53,008 nucleotides of DNA from a virus. The stretch spans positions 1 through 53,008 of the IMG/VR virus record IMGVR_UViG_3300025120_013163; one strand, 5' to 3'. The translations under genes and the position numbers were made by a program. Numbering within the stretch: position 1 is the first letter of the stretch; each line of letters starts with the position of its first letter. Positions 34,273-42,280 of the stretch are shown in pieces. A model generated the notes under the pieces. The model did not search any database, was not told the origin of the DNA, and saw nothing but the letters and a program-made list of their open reading frames with translations.

Positions 34273-34674
34273 ATGGGTGAGTTATTTGAAGGCGAGGATG
34301 ACATCAGGGGTTTATTTAAACAGATGTTAGGAAGTGATATTATTATTAAAGATAATATTAAAGAAAGTGAGGAAAAATTATTTATTTTATTTGTAGAACA
34401 ATTAGAAAAAGCAAAAAACTTAGAAGACAAGGTTATTGATATGGGATTAGACGTTAATCCCTTAGTTAGTCCTCTTTGGATAGTAATAGAAAATATGTTA
34501 AAATTACAATTTGGGTTAGATACGACTAATCTTATTATGTTTTATTTGTATGATAGAATTGGACCTGATGGTAAAATTATCCCACTAGTTGAAGAAGAAT
34601 CAGATAAAAAATTCAAATTAAAAACTCCTAAAGATTTATTTGCATATATTAAGTTTAGATATTCCGATAAATAA
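34273..34674 (+). CDS. unknown phage protein
   Basis: 133 residues, acidic, mostly helical: EEKLFILFVEQLEKAKNLEDKVIDMG, then a hydrophobic PLVSPLWIVIENMLKLQFG. It starts 2 nt after the previous stop. No family is recognised. It ends just before a promoter. Confidence 0.7.
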   Translation: MGELFEGEDDIRGLFKQMLGSDIIIKDNIKESEEKLFILFVEQLEKAKNLEDKVIDMGLDVNPLVSPLWIVIENMLKLQFGLDTTNLIMFYLYDRIGPDGKIIPLVEEESDKKFKLKTPKDLFAYIKFRYSDK

Positions 34675-34706
34675 TTTGGATATCTAAAATATTTTTCGTA
34701 TATTTA
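34675..34706 (+). promoter_or_regulatory. Bacteroidota-type promoter
   Basis: TTTGG at 34675-34679, 19 nt, TATATTTA at 34699-34706, with TTTTTCG just before it. It drives the gene at 34727 and the following lysozyme and radical SAM group. Confidence 0.8.
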
Positions 34707-34726
34707 TCTAATAAACATTATAAAGT

Positions 34727-34969
34727 ATGGAAATGATAAATTGTGCTAGGTGTGGAGCTGCTATGCCTAAATTAAGATTAACAAAATTTGGATATGATTT
34801 TTGTATTAATTGTTCAACTGAAAAACCTAAAAGAGCAATAAATGTAACTGGTGGTAGTGGTGATCATACTTATAATACTATTAAAGTCGTAACATCAGAT
34901 CAATATGACTCTTATCAAAAGCAGCAAGAATTGAATAAGAAAGTAAAGTTTGGAGATGCCGAAAGCTAA
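34727..34969 (+). CDS. small zinc-ribbon protein
   Basis: 80 residues with two CxxC knuckles, CARCG near residue 6 and CINCS near residue 31, as in small C4 zinc-finger proteins of phages (DksA/TraR-like size, without clear DksA motifs). A Gly/Ser-rich loop follows. It is first after a promoter and may be a regulator. It overlaps the next gene by 14 nt. Confidence 0.7.
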   Translation: MEMINCARCGAAMPKLRLTKFGYDFCINCSTEKPKRAINVTGGSGDHTYNTIKVVTSDQYDSYQKQQELNKKVKFGDAES

Positions 34970-35579
34970 ACCACTTACTAAAGAAATGATTTTAGCTGCT
35001 ATGTCTCAAACTAAAAGTAATAGAGCAGCATGTAGGTATCTTAATGTAAGTTATATACATTATAAAAGGTGGGCTAAGTTATATGAGAGTGATACTCATG
35101 ATAATTTATTTGAACAACATAAAAACCAATGTGGTAAAGGTATTCCTAAATTTTTAAGAGGCAAAGGAAAAGAACCAGCATTAATAGACATAATTGAAGG
35201 TAGAGTTGATGCATCATCATTTTCACCAGATAAAATAAAATATAGATTAATAACAGAAGGTCATTTATTAGAAGAATGTGCTACTTGTAAATTTAATGAA
35301 CGTAGAGTATCTGATTATAAAATGCCTTTATTACTACATTTCAAGGACAATAATAAAAAAAATTATAGAAAGGAAAATATAGAATTATTATGCTACAATC
35401 ATTATTTTTTAACTGTTGGAGATATATTTACAAATAAACAAATTAAAGGTATTGAAGATCATAAACCTGTAAATCAAAGTACCGTTGAGTGGGAATTAGA
35501 TAATTATCAACTCCAACAATTAGAAAAGTTAGGATTAAGTAATACTAAAAGTGAAGATGATTATATATCAAGAATATAA
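34956..35579 (+). CDS. HTH plus HNH-like nuclease domain protein
   Basis: 207 residues. A helix-turn-helix (NRAACRYLNVSYIHYKRWAKLY, about 22-43) is followed from residue 105 by an HNH-like treble clef: Cys108 and Cys111, then LLLHFKDN (His128), ENIELLC (Asn141, Cys146) and NHYF (His149). It may be an HNH endonuclease of the homing type or a DNA-binding regulator. ATG 34956 is preferred to a TTG six bases earlier. Confidence 0.65.
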   Translation: MPKAKPLTKEMILAAMSQTKSNRAACRYLNVSYIHYKRWAKLYESDTHDNLFEQHKNQCGKGIPKFLRGKGKEPALIDIIEGRVDASSFSPDKIKYRLITEGHLLEECATCKFNERRVSDYKMPLLLHFKDNNKKNYRKENIELLCYNHYFLTVGDIFTNKQIKGIEDHKPVNQSTVEWELDNYQLQQLEKLGLSNTKSEDDYISRI

Positions 35580-35752
35580 TGAAGAAATATAAAGGTTTAA
35601 AACATAAAAAACATAATAAAATAGTTAATGATTATGATAAACAAAAAGAAAAACATCTTGAAAAATTAGCTACTAAAATATTAAAAAACGACGAAAAATC
35701 AGAAAAGTTAAAATCTAAACAAATTAAAGGAGACTTTTTAAAAAATTTCTAA
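35579..35752 (+). CDS. small lysine-rich protein
   Basis: 57 residues, with about one third lysine and several histidines (KKYKGLKHKKHNK). It shares one base with the previous stop codon. The charge suggests RNA or DNA binding. No family is recognised. Confidence 0.6.
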   Translation: MKKYKGLKHKKHNKIVNDYDKQKEKHLEKLATKILKNDEKSEKLKSKQIKGDFLKNF

Positions 35753-35754
35753 TT

Positions 35755-36315
35755 ATGGTAATGACAAAATCAAACAATGATCAAATATATTTTACTGCTA
35801 CTGCTGTTATATTATTAATTATAGCTTTAATTTTTGTAGTAAATAAAGCATCTAATGAAGTAGACCAATTACAACATGAATTAAATAATAACAATACATT
35901 AATTGATAGTTTAAAACATGAAATAGACTCATTAAATGAAAGATATCAAATATTTGATTCCCAACCTGCTAGAGAATTAATAGATCTTATTAACGCTATA
36001 TCTTATGTAGAAAGTAGTGGAAGAGATTCAGCATATAATGCTTCAGAAGATGCTGTTGGGTATTTACAAATAAGACAATGTATGGTTGAAGATGTAAATA
36101 GAATATTAAAACGAAAAGGATCTTCAGAAAGATATATATATGAAGATAGATGGTTAAGACATAAGTCAATACAAATGTTTAATATTTATTGTCAACATTA
36201 TAAATTAAGTACAGCTGAAGAAATAGCAAGATGTTGGAATGGAGGACCTAGAGGCATGCAAAACGAGATGACTGTAGGATATTGGAAAAAAGTAAGTAAT
36301 AAGTTAGATATATGA
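35755..36315 (+). CDS. membrane-anchored lysozyme-like (SLT) protein
   Basis: 186 residues. A hydrophobic segment (about 12-29, FTATAVILLIIALIFVVN) is followed by a coiled-coil (about 33-64). A lysozyme/transglycosylase-like domain begins ELIDLINAISYVESSGRDS, where Glu86 would be catalytic, and continues VGYLQIRQCM and ARCWNGGPRG. The fold points to peptidoglycan cleavage in the periplasm. The N-terminal anchor resembles a signal-arrest endolysin, or the protein could be a virion-associated murein hydrolase. ATG 35761 is an alternative start. Confidence 0.78.
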   Translation: MVMTKSNNDQIYFTATAVILLIIALIFVVNKASNEVDQLQHELNNNNTLIDSLKHEIDSLNERYQIFDSQPARELIDLINAISYVESSGRDSAYNASEDAVGYLQIRQCMVEDVNRILKRKGSSERYIYEDRWLRHKSIQMFNIYCQHYKLSTAEEIARCWNGGPRGMQNEMTVGYWKKVSNKLDI

Positions 36316-36494
36316 TGAATTCTATAGACCATTTAAGATATATTTTTAACCATTTAGATGGGGAAATAGTAATTAATATTGAAGAAAATACACCTGGTGG
36401 TTTAAAAGCTTTATGTAATTTATATTCACTCCAATTACAATTAGAAAAAGAACGTTATAAAACTTCTCGGTTAATAGCTGAGTATTTAGCATAA
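36312..36494 (+). CDS. small helical protein, unknown
   Basis: 60 residues with start overlapping the lysozyme stop (ATGA) and a helical end (LYSLQLQLEKERYKTSRLIAEYL). No family is recognised. It may be translationally coupled to the lysozyme-like gene. Confidence 0.6.
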   Translation: MMNSIDHLRYIFNHLDGEIVINIEENTPGGLKALCNLYSLQLQLEKERYKTSRLIAEYLA

Positions 36495-36497
36495 ATT

Positions 36498-37868
36498 ATG
36501 AAACTAAAAGATTTTGATGTATTAAGGACATCTACCTTAAAAAATAATATGGGTGAGTTATCTATATGTAAAGGAAAAAATGATGGTAAAATTGTAATTC
36601 ATAGATACGCAAATAGAGGTAAAATCCAAAATTGGATAGAAAATTATGAATATATAGATAAAGAAAGTACAAGCTTTCTTATACCTTTAACACCTACAAA
36701 ATCTAATGAAATACTTGATAGATTAGAATCTGGTATACCTTATTCTGGTATTTTTATTTTTTACGAAGATAATAATTTAACAGAAGAAGTAGACGACAGA
36801 GAAAAATCAGAAGAAGAGCATAAGTTTACTTCAACGGGTGTAAAATTTTGGAAACATGTTGAAGCAATGACTTCTTATAAAGAAGGAACAGGAAGAACTG
36901 TAGTTTCAACACATATATCACCTGAAGGAGCATGTAATCTTAAATGCCCTTATTGTTCTGTTACATATCGTGATACACATTCTAGGTTAGACTTAGATGT
37001 AATAAAAGATTATGTTGTAAAATTAAAAACAAGGGGATTAAAAGCAGTTATACTAACAGGAGGAGGAGAACCAACAGCATATAAATATTTTAATGAACTA
37101 GTACAATGGTTAAAATATGACCAAAAACTATCAGTTGCTCTTATTACAAATGGAACATTAGCTAAAAGATTAGAACCAAAAACACTAGCAGCATTTTCTT
37201 GGGTTAGAGTTAGTATTAATATGTTTACTAATTGGGAAAAAAGAATAGGTGATAATTTTAATACATCTGATTTAAATGAAGAATGTATAGTAGGTTGTTC
37301 AATGGTGTATACTGTTGAACATGAGATGACAGAAGATATAATGACAGATAGAGTTAAGTTACTACAAAAAGTTTCTAAAATAGCAGATAGATTAAATGCT
37401 AAATATATAAGATTACTTCCTAACTGCTTATTAGAACAAAAACACCTAATAGCTCAACATAAGGCATTAGATAAAACTTTACAACAAGTTAAAGATAATA
37501 GATTTTTTCATCAATATAAAGTACATGGAACTCCAAAATCTCATGTATGCCACCAATCATATTTTAGACCTTATTTAAGTGAAGAACCTCACCACGAAAC
37601 AGGTATACCTGGAACTGTATATCCTTGTGATAGTGTAGTATTAAATGATTCATACCAACATTTTGCAAAAGAATACCAATTATGTAAACCTGAAGACATT
37701 TTAGAATATCTTGATAAAAAGATAATGCCTAAATTTGATCCTTCTGAAAGGTGTAAAGGATGTGTATTTACTGAAAATGTTGATATGTTAGGAGATTGGG
37801 TAGAAGGTAAAGTAGATAAGATAGAAGAATATAAAAATGTAGAATTAGAACATAATGAATTTATATAA
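36498..37868 (+). CDS. radical SAM protein with SPASM-like C-terminal cysteines
   Basis: 456 residues. A unique N-terminal part of about 135 residues precedes the cluster motif CNLKCPYC (Cys146, 150, 153) and ILTGGGEPT. Conserved-looking cysteines lie towards the end (SHVCHQ, VYPCDS, YQLCKP, RCKGCVF), as in SPASM or twitch domains that hold extra iron-sulfur clusters. Such enzymes often modify peptides, sugars or cofactors. The substrate is unknown. A methyltransferase follows after 2 nt, which suggests a two-step modification. Confidence 0.85.
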   Translation: MKLKDFDVLRTSTLKNNMGELSICKGKNDGKIVIHRYANRGKIQNWIENYEYIDKESTSFLIPLTPTKSNEILDRLESGIPYSGIFIFYEDNNLTEEVDDREKSEEEHKFTSTGVKFWKHVEAMTSYKEGTGRTVVSTHISPEGACNLKCPYCSVTYRDTHSRLDLDVIKDYVVKLKTRGLKAVILTGGGEPTAYKYFNELVQWLKYDQKLSVALITNGTLAKRLEPKTLAAFSWVRVSINMFTNWEKRIGDNFNTSDLNEECIVGCSMVYTVEHEMTEDIMTDRVKLLQKVSKIADRLNAKYIRLLPNCLLEQKHLIAQHKALDKTLQQVKDNRFFHQYKVHGTPKSHVCHQSYFRPYLSEEPHHETGIPGTVYPCDSVVLNDSYQHFAKEYQLCKPEDILEYLDKKIMPKFDPSERCKGCVFTENVDMLGDWVEGKVDKIEEYKNVELEHNEFI

Positions 37869-37870
37869 AT

Positions 37871-38512
37871 ATGAATAAATACAATAAAGATTATTTTGAA
37901 AATGGTGTAGAATTAGGTATTAGTGGTTATACTAACTATAGATGGATGCCTGACTTAACAATACCTATGTGTGAAAGGTTTGTAAGTTATTTAGGAATTA
38001 AAAAGGGTGATAATTTATTAGATTATGGCTGTGCTAAAGGATTTTCTGTAGATGCTTTTAATAGGCTTGGGTATAACTGTTTTGGGGTTGATATTAGTGA
38101 ATATGCTATATCTAAGTGTAATAATTTAATAAAAAACAAACTTAAGATTTATAATGGATCTGAATCCTTACAGCATAGTGGGTTTGATAAGTTTGATTTT
38201 ATATTTGCTAAAGATGTATTTGAACATATAGAAAAACATGAATTAAAAGAATTATGTAAAACTTTATACAACCATACAAAAACATTATTTGTCGTTGTAC
38301 CTTTAGGTGAAGATAATAAATATATAATTCCTGAATATGAAGATGATATAACTCATATTATTAGAGAAAATAAAGAATGGTGGGAATTATTTTTTACTAA
38401 GATTGGATTCAATATTAAAAAATCAGAATATATAGTAAAGGGTATAAAAGATAATTGGTCTCAATATGAAAGGGGTAATGGTTTTTTTACATTAGAAACT
38501 AAATATGTATAA
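37871..38512 (+). CDS. class I SAM-dependent methyltransferase
   Basis: 213 residues. Motif I is LLDYGCAKGFSVDAF, with FGVDIS after strand 2, DFIFAKDVFEHIE as motif IV, and LFVVVPLGE for strand 5. It follows the radical SAM gene directly, so both may act on one substrate. The target is not visible. Confidence 0.85.
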   Translation: MNKYNKDYFENGVELGISGYTNYRWMPDLTIPMCERFVSYLGIKKGDNLLDYGCAKGFSVDAFNRLGYNCFGVDISEYAISKCNNLIKNKLKIYNGSESLQHSGFDKFDFIFAKDVFEHIEKHELKELCKTLYNHTKTLFVVVPLGEDNKYIIPEYEDDITHIIRENKEWWELFFTKIGFNIKKSEYIVKGIKDNWSQYERGNGFFTLETKYV

Positions 38513-38523
38513 TAAAATATATA

Positions 38524-38823
38524 ATGAAAGATACATTTGATTTAAAAAAATATCTTAAAGAAGCTAAAGACGATGAGGGTAATAGAGTACCTAGTGCTGA
38601 ACTTATTTTACCTAGAGGTAAAGAAGTTGTATTACAAGCCGAGTCACAAGATTATAAAAGAGGATTATTAGTAGAATTATTAGATAATGGGGGTTATAGA
38701 ATAAAATATTGGTATGGAGATGATATTAAAGTATACCCAGCTGAAGTTAAAGTAGATGGGGAATCAATTAAAAAAGATGCTAAAGTAGTAGATATATTAT
38801 TTCATCCTGAATTAAAAAAATAA
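38524..38823 (+). CDS. unknown protein
   Basis: 99 residues with beta-rich centre (GGYRIKYWYGDDIKVYPAEVKVDGE) and a helical N-terminus. No family is recognised. It begins the run of small genes that extends to 41.6 kb. Confidence 0.65.
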   Translation: MKDTFDLKKYLKEAKDDEGNRVPSAELILPRGKEVVLQAESQDYKRGLLVELLDNGGYRIKYWYGDDIKVYPAEVKVDGESIKKDAKVVDILFHPELKK

Positions 38824-38830
38824 ATATAAA

Positions 38831-38992
38831 ATGAACGAAGGAACTAAAAGCCAAGTTATAGAATACGTTTATAAAAATTATAAATTATACAAAAATAAAG
38901 AATTAATAGTTGAAGAATTTGATAATTGTTTTAGAATTAAATCAAATGAAGATGAATCTCCTTTAATATTAGGTAAAAATATTTTAAAATAA
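38831..38992 (+). CDS. small unknown protein
   Basis: 53 residues (start MNEGTKSQVIEYVYKNYKLY), 7 nt after the previous gene. Basic start, acidic centre. No family is recognised. It is followed by a promoter with inverted repeat. Confidence 0.55.
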   Translation: MNEGTKSQVIEYVYKNYKLYKNKELIVEEFDNCFRIKSNEDESPLILGKNILK

Positions 38993-39008
38993 TTCTAATA
39001 AATCCCCG

Positions 39009-39048
39009 CGAAAATGCTTGGATACCTGAAATATCTTTCGTATATTTA
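39009..39048 (+). promoter_or_regulatory. promoter with flanking inverted repeat (copy 1)
   Basis: CTTGG at 39017-39021, 19 nt, TATATTTA at 39041-39048. CGAAA at 39009-39013 pairs with TTTCG at 39036-39040. The centre reads GGATACCTGAAA, shared with other copies. It drives the 42-residue gene at 39064. Confidence 0.8.
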
Positions 39049-39063
39049 TGTATAAATAAAGAT

Positions 39064-39192
39064 ATGAACAACGAAGAACTATATAGAAAATTAAGAATAA
39101 TTCAAGAATTACTTGATGAAGATGTACGTGAAGCTAAACGTGAATTAGAATACTTAATCCAAGAAGTACACGGTATTACAAAAACAAGATAA
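39064..39192 (+). CDS. small helical acidic protein
   Basis: 42 residues forming one long charged helix (ELYRKLRIIQELLDEDVREAKRELEYLIQEV). It has its own promoter on both sides, so it is a single-gene unit. No family is recognised. It may bind a host protein during early infection. Confidence 0.6.
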   Translation: MNNEELYRKLRIIQELLDEDVREAKRELEYLIQEVHGITKTR

Positions 39193-39201
39193 AGACTTAT
39201 G

Positions 39202-39241
39202 CGAAAATATTTGGAGAAGCCAAATATCTTTCGTATATTTA
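39202..39241 (+). promoter_or_regulatory. promoter with strong inverted repeat (copy 2)
   Basis: TTTGG at 39210-39214, 19 nt, TATATTTA at 39234-39241. CGAAAATATTTGG (39202-39214) pairs with CCAAATATCTTTCG (39220-39233), 13 bp with one bulged base and a 5-nt loop. The -33 box lies inside the 5' arm. Confidence 0.85.
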
Positions 39242-39245
39242 CAGG

Positions 39246-39280
39246 GTAAATAAGGGCGTAAAGCCAAGTATAAATTAAAA
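39246..39280 (+). repeat. 35-nt leader repeat, copy A
   Basis: The 35 bases after the promoter, containing GGGCGTAAAGCC (a GGC/GCC mini-hairpin), are identical to 40055-40089. The stretch lies in the 5' leader of the gene at 39292 and could act in mRNA stability or translation. Confidence 0.85.
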
Positions 39281-39291
39281 AAATAAAGGTT

Positions 39292-40002
39292 ATGTTAGAA
39301 CAATTAGAATTATTCCAAGTATTAAATCAAGAACAATTAAATGAAGTTGATAGATTTGTAGAAAGAACAAATCAACAAATAGTTGATAGAGTAGCAAGTA
39401 TAAAGAAAATGATAGATTTACTTGAAGAAGGTGGTTTTGTAGAAGATGTAAACTTTAATAGAAATTTTGAAATAGGAACTAGTACACATGAAAGATCATT
39501 TGGATATGGTGATGATAGTTTTAAAGCTGAAGTAACAGTTAACACAGTAAGTGGTGGTGTTTATTTAATACATAAATATTTTAGAAATGGTTCATGTAAG
39601 TTAACTTCATCAGGAGTTAGTTTAGAAGGTGATAAATTAATGTGCACAATGATAACTCCACAGTACAGAGCTTATAAACCATCTACATTATTAGTTAAGT
39701 TAAATGAATATAATCAAGAGCAACAATGGAAATATGATAATGCTGTTAAGAAAAATGAAATATTAAATTATACTCTTGGTAAGTATTCAAAATTATATTC
39801 AAATGCTAAAGTACAAACAGGAAATGGATATGCTGGTAATTCTTCATTCACAACAGTTTTAGTTTCATTTGAGAGTGGTAGTTGGGTTGAATTTAGATTA
39901 GGATATAGAAAAGATGAAGAATATATGTTTAAAAAATTTGATGCTAAGGTTGATGCATTAAAAGGTATGGATTTATTAAATCATTTTAATAAACAATCAT
40001 AA
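39292..40002 (+). CDS. unknown protein of the early-type small gene module
   Basis: 236 residues. A helical N-terminus (LFQVLNQEQLNEVDRFVERTNQQIVDRV) is followed by a beta-rich region with FKAEVTVNTVSGGVYLIHKYF and later SSFTTVLVSFESGSWVEFRLG. It is the largest protein in this module. No family is recognised. It has a promoter with inverted repeat and a conserved leader ending AAATAAAGGTTATG. Confidence 0.72.
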   Translation: MLEQLELFQVLNQEQLNEVDRFVERTNQQIVDRVASIKKMIDLLEEGGFVEDVNFNRNFEIGTSTHERSFGYGDDSFKAEVTVNTVSGGVYLIHKYFRNGSCKLTSSGVSLEGDKLMCTMITPQYRAYKPSTLLVKLNEYNQEQQWKYDNAVKKNEILNYTLGKYSKLYSNAKVQTGNGYAGNSSFTTVLVSFESGSWVEFRLGYRKDEEYMFKKFDAKVDALKGMDLLNHFNKQS

Positions 40003-40010
40003 AGTAATTG

Positions 40011-40050
40011 CGAAAGGGGTAGGATACCTGAGATCCCTTTCGTATATTTA
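40011..40050 (+). promoter_or_regulatory. promoter with inverted repeat (copy 3)
   Basis: GTAGG at 40019-40023, 19 nt, TATATTTA at 40043-40050. CGAAAGGG (40011-40018) pairs perfectly with CCCTTTCG (40035-40042). The arms differ from copy 2 in sequence but keep the complementarity. Confidence 0.83.
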
Positions 40051-40054
40051 CGGA

Positions 40055-40089
40055 GTAAATAAGGGCGTAAAGCCAAGTATAAATTAAAA
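40055..40089 (+). repeat. 35-nt leader repeat, copy B
   Basis: Identical to 39246-39280. It is the leader of the gene at 40103. Confidence 0.85.
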
Positions 40090-40102
40090 TTAAATAAAAG
40101 TT

Positions 40103-40261
40103 ATGAGTGAAACAAGATTAAAAGAGTTACAAGATGAAATTGCTAGATTAAGAGAAATAGATAGACAAATATCTGAAAGAGTAGATAAAGAGGCAGATAA
40201 TTCTATAGTAATAGAATGCAGTGCAGATTTAGATTTAGCAATGCAATATGAAAGCGAATAA
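40103..40261 (+). CDS. small acidic helical protein
   Basis: 52 residues (start MSETRLKELQDEIARLREID), a long charged helix and an acidic end. Leader as in the neighbouring genes. No family is recognised. Confidence 0.6.
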   Translation: MSETRLKELQDEIARLREIDRQISERVDKEADNSIVIECSADLDLAMQYESE

Positions 40262-40280
40262 TAATTAAAAAATAAAGGTT

Positions 40281-40469
40281 ATGTCAAAAATTAGAGTAAA
40301 TACAAAAAATAGTAAAGTAATTAATGAAACATTATTTATTGATTTAATAAAATTAAATTCATTAAAAAAGAAACAAAGAGAAAATGTTAACGATGGAAGT
40401 AGTATTATTCATCCTATGTTAGGGAGAATGGTATCATATGAAGGTGAATTCATCAGAATTAATAAATAA
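40281..40469 (+). CDS. small basic protein
   Basis: 62 residues, Lys/Asn-rich, with HPMLGRMVSYEGEFIRINK at the end. It starts after the conserved AAATAAAGGTTATG leader and has no own promoter, so it follows the 40103 gene in one transcript. No family is recognised. Confidence 0.6.
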   Translation: MSKIRVNTKNSKVINETLFIDLIKLNSLKKKQRENVNDGSSIIHPMLGRMVSYEGEFIRINK

Positions 40470-40484
40470 AAAAAAATAAAGGTT

Positions 40485-40925
40485 ATGGTTAAAGCAAAAA
40501 GATTAGTACTTACAAATGAGTGGGTTGAAATAAAGGAAATGTTCGAAACAAACACTAATGGTTGTGAAGATTATGGTAAAAATTTCGAAATTGGGGGTGA
40601 ATTAGATATTTTAACTAGGTCATTTTTAGATAGATTAGGTGAAATTACAACACATAAAGGTTATTACTGTGTAATTGACGGAGTTAAAATGGATTTATGG
40701 AAAGAAAGATTATGGTCCGTAGTTGAAAATGCAGGTTTATTAGCCCCAATAGCTTGGAAAATAGATAAAACAACTCAAGATGAAATCGATAGAAAAGTTG
40801 AATTAGAAGAAGCTAAATGGGATAATGAGTTTAATGAATTAGATGACTATGAACCAACTGATGATGAACTAAGAGAAACAGAGAATCCAGAATTCAATAG
40901 TATTAATTTAATAGAAATAGAATAA
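40485..40925 (+). CDS. unknown acidic protein
   Basis: 146 residues. An ordered N-terminal part (LTRSFLDRLGEITTHKGYYCVIDGVKMDLWKERLW) is followed by a very acidic end (DDYEPTDDELRETENPEF). Same translation leader as the preceding genes. No family is recognised. Confidence 0.65.
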   Translation: MVKAKRLVLTNEWVEIKEMFETNTNGCEDYGKNFEIGGELDILTRSFLDRLGEITTHKGYYCVIDGVKMDLWKERLWSVVENAGLLAPIAWKIDKTTQDEIDRKVELEEAKWDNEFNELDDYEPTDDELRETENPEFNSINLIEIE

Positions 40926-40926
40926 T

Positions 40927-41073
40927 ATGTACGATGACTTTCAAGTAGTAACACAAGGAGATAGTTTTTTAATGGGATTATCTTATTATAGTAAAAACGA
41001 TGTAGCTGAAGAAGATTGGGCTGAATTAAATCTTTATTTGGGTTTTGTTAGATTAACATGGAGAAAATTTTAA
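40927..41073 (+). CDS. small unknown protein
   Basis: 48 residues (start MYDDFQVVTQGDSF, end LYLGFVRLTWRKF). ATG is 1 nt after the previous stop, which supports it. No family is recognised. Confidence 0.55.
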   Translation: MYDDFQVVTQGDSFLMGLSYYSKNDVAEEDWAELNLYLGFVRLTWRKF

Positions 41074-41074
41074 T

Positions 41075-41419
41075 ATGAGTAGAGCATTATTATATACATT
41101 TATAATATTTACTATAACACAAATTGCAGTTTGGTATCAAACTAATGGACAATTTATATCTGAATGGTTTAAAAATAATACTTTTATATTAAGTTTATTT
41201 GGAATACCTATTAGTTTTGGATATATTTATGCTACTAGATTTGCATTTGAAGCGTTTGATAATGTGTTATGGCCTGGTAGATTATTAGGTTTTGCTTTAG
41301 GTATTATTTCTTTTACTATATTAACTAATTATCATATGGGGGAAGGAATAACACCCAAAGTAATTGTAAGTTTAATATTAGCAACAACTTTAGTTTTAAT
41401 CCAAGTACTTTGGAAATGA
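41075..41419 (+). CDS. multi-pass membrane protein, unknown
   Basis: 114 residues with about four hydrophobic segments (LLYTFIIFTITQIAVWY, FILSLFGIPISFGYIYA, LLGFALGIISFTIL, VIVSLILATTLVLIQVLW). It sits tightly between two small genes. No family is recognised; holin or a superinfection-type membrane protein are possibilities without direct support. Confidence 0.68.
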   Translation: MSRALLYTFIIFTITQIAVWYQTNGQFISEWFKNNTFILSLFGIPISFGYIYATRFAFEAFDNVLWPGRLLGFALGIISFTILTNYHMGEGITPKVIVSLILATTLVLIQVLWK

Positions 41420-41631
41420 TAGGAGTACATTATATAAAATATATAAATGATATAGGTTATATTGTTAAAAATGAAATATCTAAACATATGTTTACCCAAA
41501 ATAACCAAGTAAGATTTGATTGGGTACAAATGTATAGAGATGAAATGGGTTATGACCATGTACTGCAAAATGATAATGTATTTTTCTTTTGTGAAACAAT
41601 AGAAGAAGCAAAAATAATAATAAATGAATAA
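41416..41631 (+). CDS. small unknown protein
   Basis: 71 residues with start overlapping the previous stop as ATGA. Contains YIVKNEISKHMF and VFFFCETIEEAKIIINE. A TTG two codons earlier is possible. It overlaps the cytidylyltransferase gene by 8 nt. No family is recognised. Confidence 0.6.
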   Translation: MIGVHYIKYINDIGYIVKNEISKHMFTQNNQVRFDWVQMYRDEMGYDHVLQNDNVFFFCETIEEAKIIINE

Positions 41632-42280
41632 AATAGCTTGTTTTATACCTATAAAAAGCAATAGTAGTAGAGTACCTAATAAAAATTTCCGTCTGCTTGG
41701 GGGTAAACCTTTATATAAACATGCTTTGGATACAGTAATTAAGTCTAAAGTTTTTGATGACATATTTGTTGATACAGATTCTAAAGATGTAAAAAAATAT
41801 TGTATAGAAAATTCAATTAATGTTATAGATAGAGATCCAAAATTGTCAAAAGATGATGCAAATGGGAATGACTTATTAAAATATTGGGTTGATATTAAAC
41901 CTAATTATGATGTTTATTTTCAAGTTTTTGTAACTTCTCCATTTTTAACAATTAAAACATTAAATGATTGTGTAAACATTATGAATGAGAATAATAATGA
42001 TTCTGTATTTACAGTTATTGAAGATTATACTTGGTATTGGTTTAATAATAAACCTATAAATTACGATCCTAAACTATTACCAAGAAGCCAAGATGCTAAA
42101 CCTATAATAAAGGAAACAACAAGCCTATATGCTATAAATAAAAATGGTTTTAAAAAAACAAAATCTAGAATAGGTGAGTTTCCCAAAACTTATGCTGTAG
42201 CTGAAGTAGAAAGTACAGATATTGATAATAAATTTGACTTTTTTATAGCAGAACAAATAATTAAAAATTATAAATTATGA
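41624..42280 (+). CDS. CMP-sugar synthetase-like cytidylyltransferase (NeuA/KdsB-like)
   Basis: 218 residues. The start ACFIPIKSNSSRVPNKNFRLLGGKPLY is the nucleotide-binding signature of acylneuraminate/KDO cytidylyltransferases, followed by IFVDTDS and FVTSPFLTIKTL. It would activate a nonulosonate or other sugar acid with CTP. It overlaps the SIS-HAD fusion gene by 4 nt, so the two may serve one sugar route. Confidence 0.88.
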   Translation: MNKIACFIPIKSNSSRVPNKNFRLLGGKPLYKHALDTVIKSKVFDDIFVDTDSKDVKKYCIENSINVIDRDPKLSKDDANGNDLLKYWVDIKPNYDVYFQVFVTSPFLTIKTLNDCVNIMNENNNDSVFTVIEDYTWYWFNNKPINYDPKLLPRSQDAKPIIKETTSLYAINKNGFKKTKSRIGEFPKTYAVAEVESTDIDNKFDFFIAEQIIKNYKL

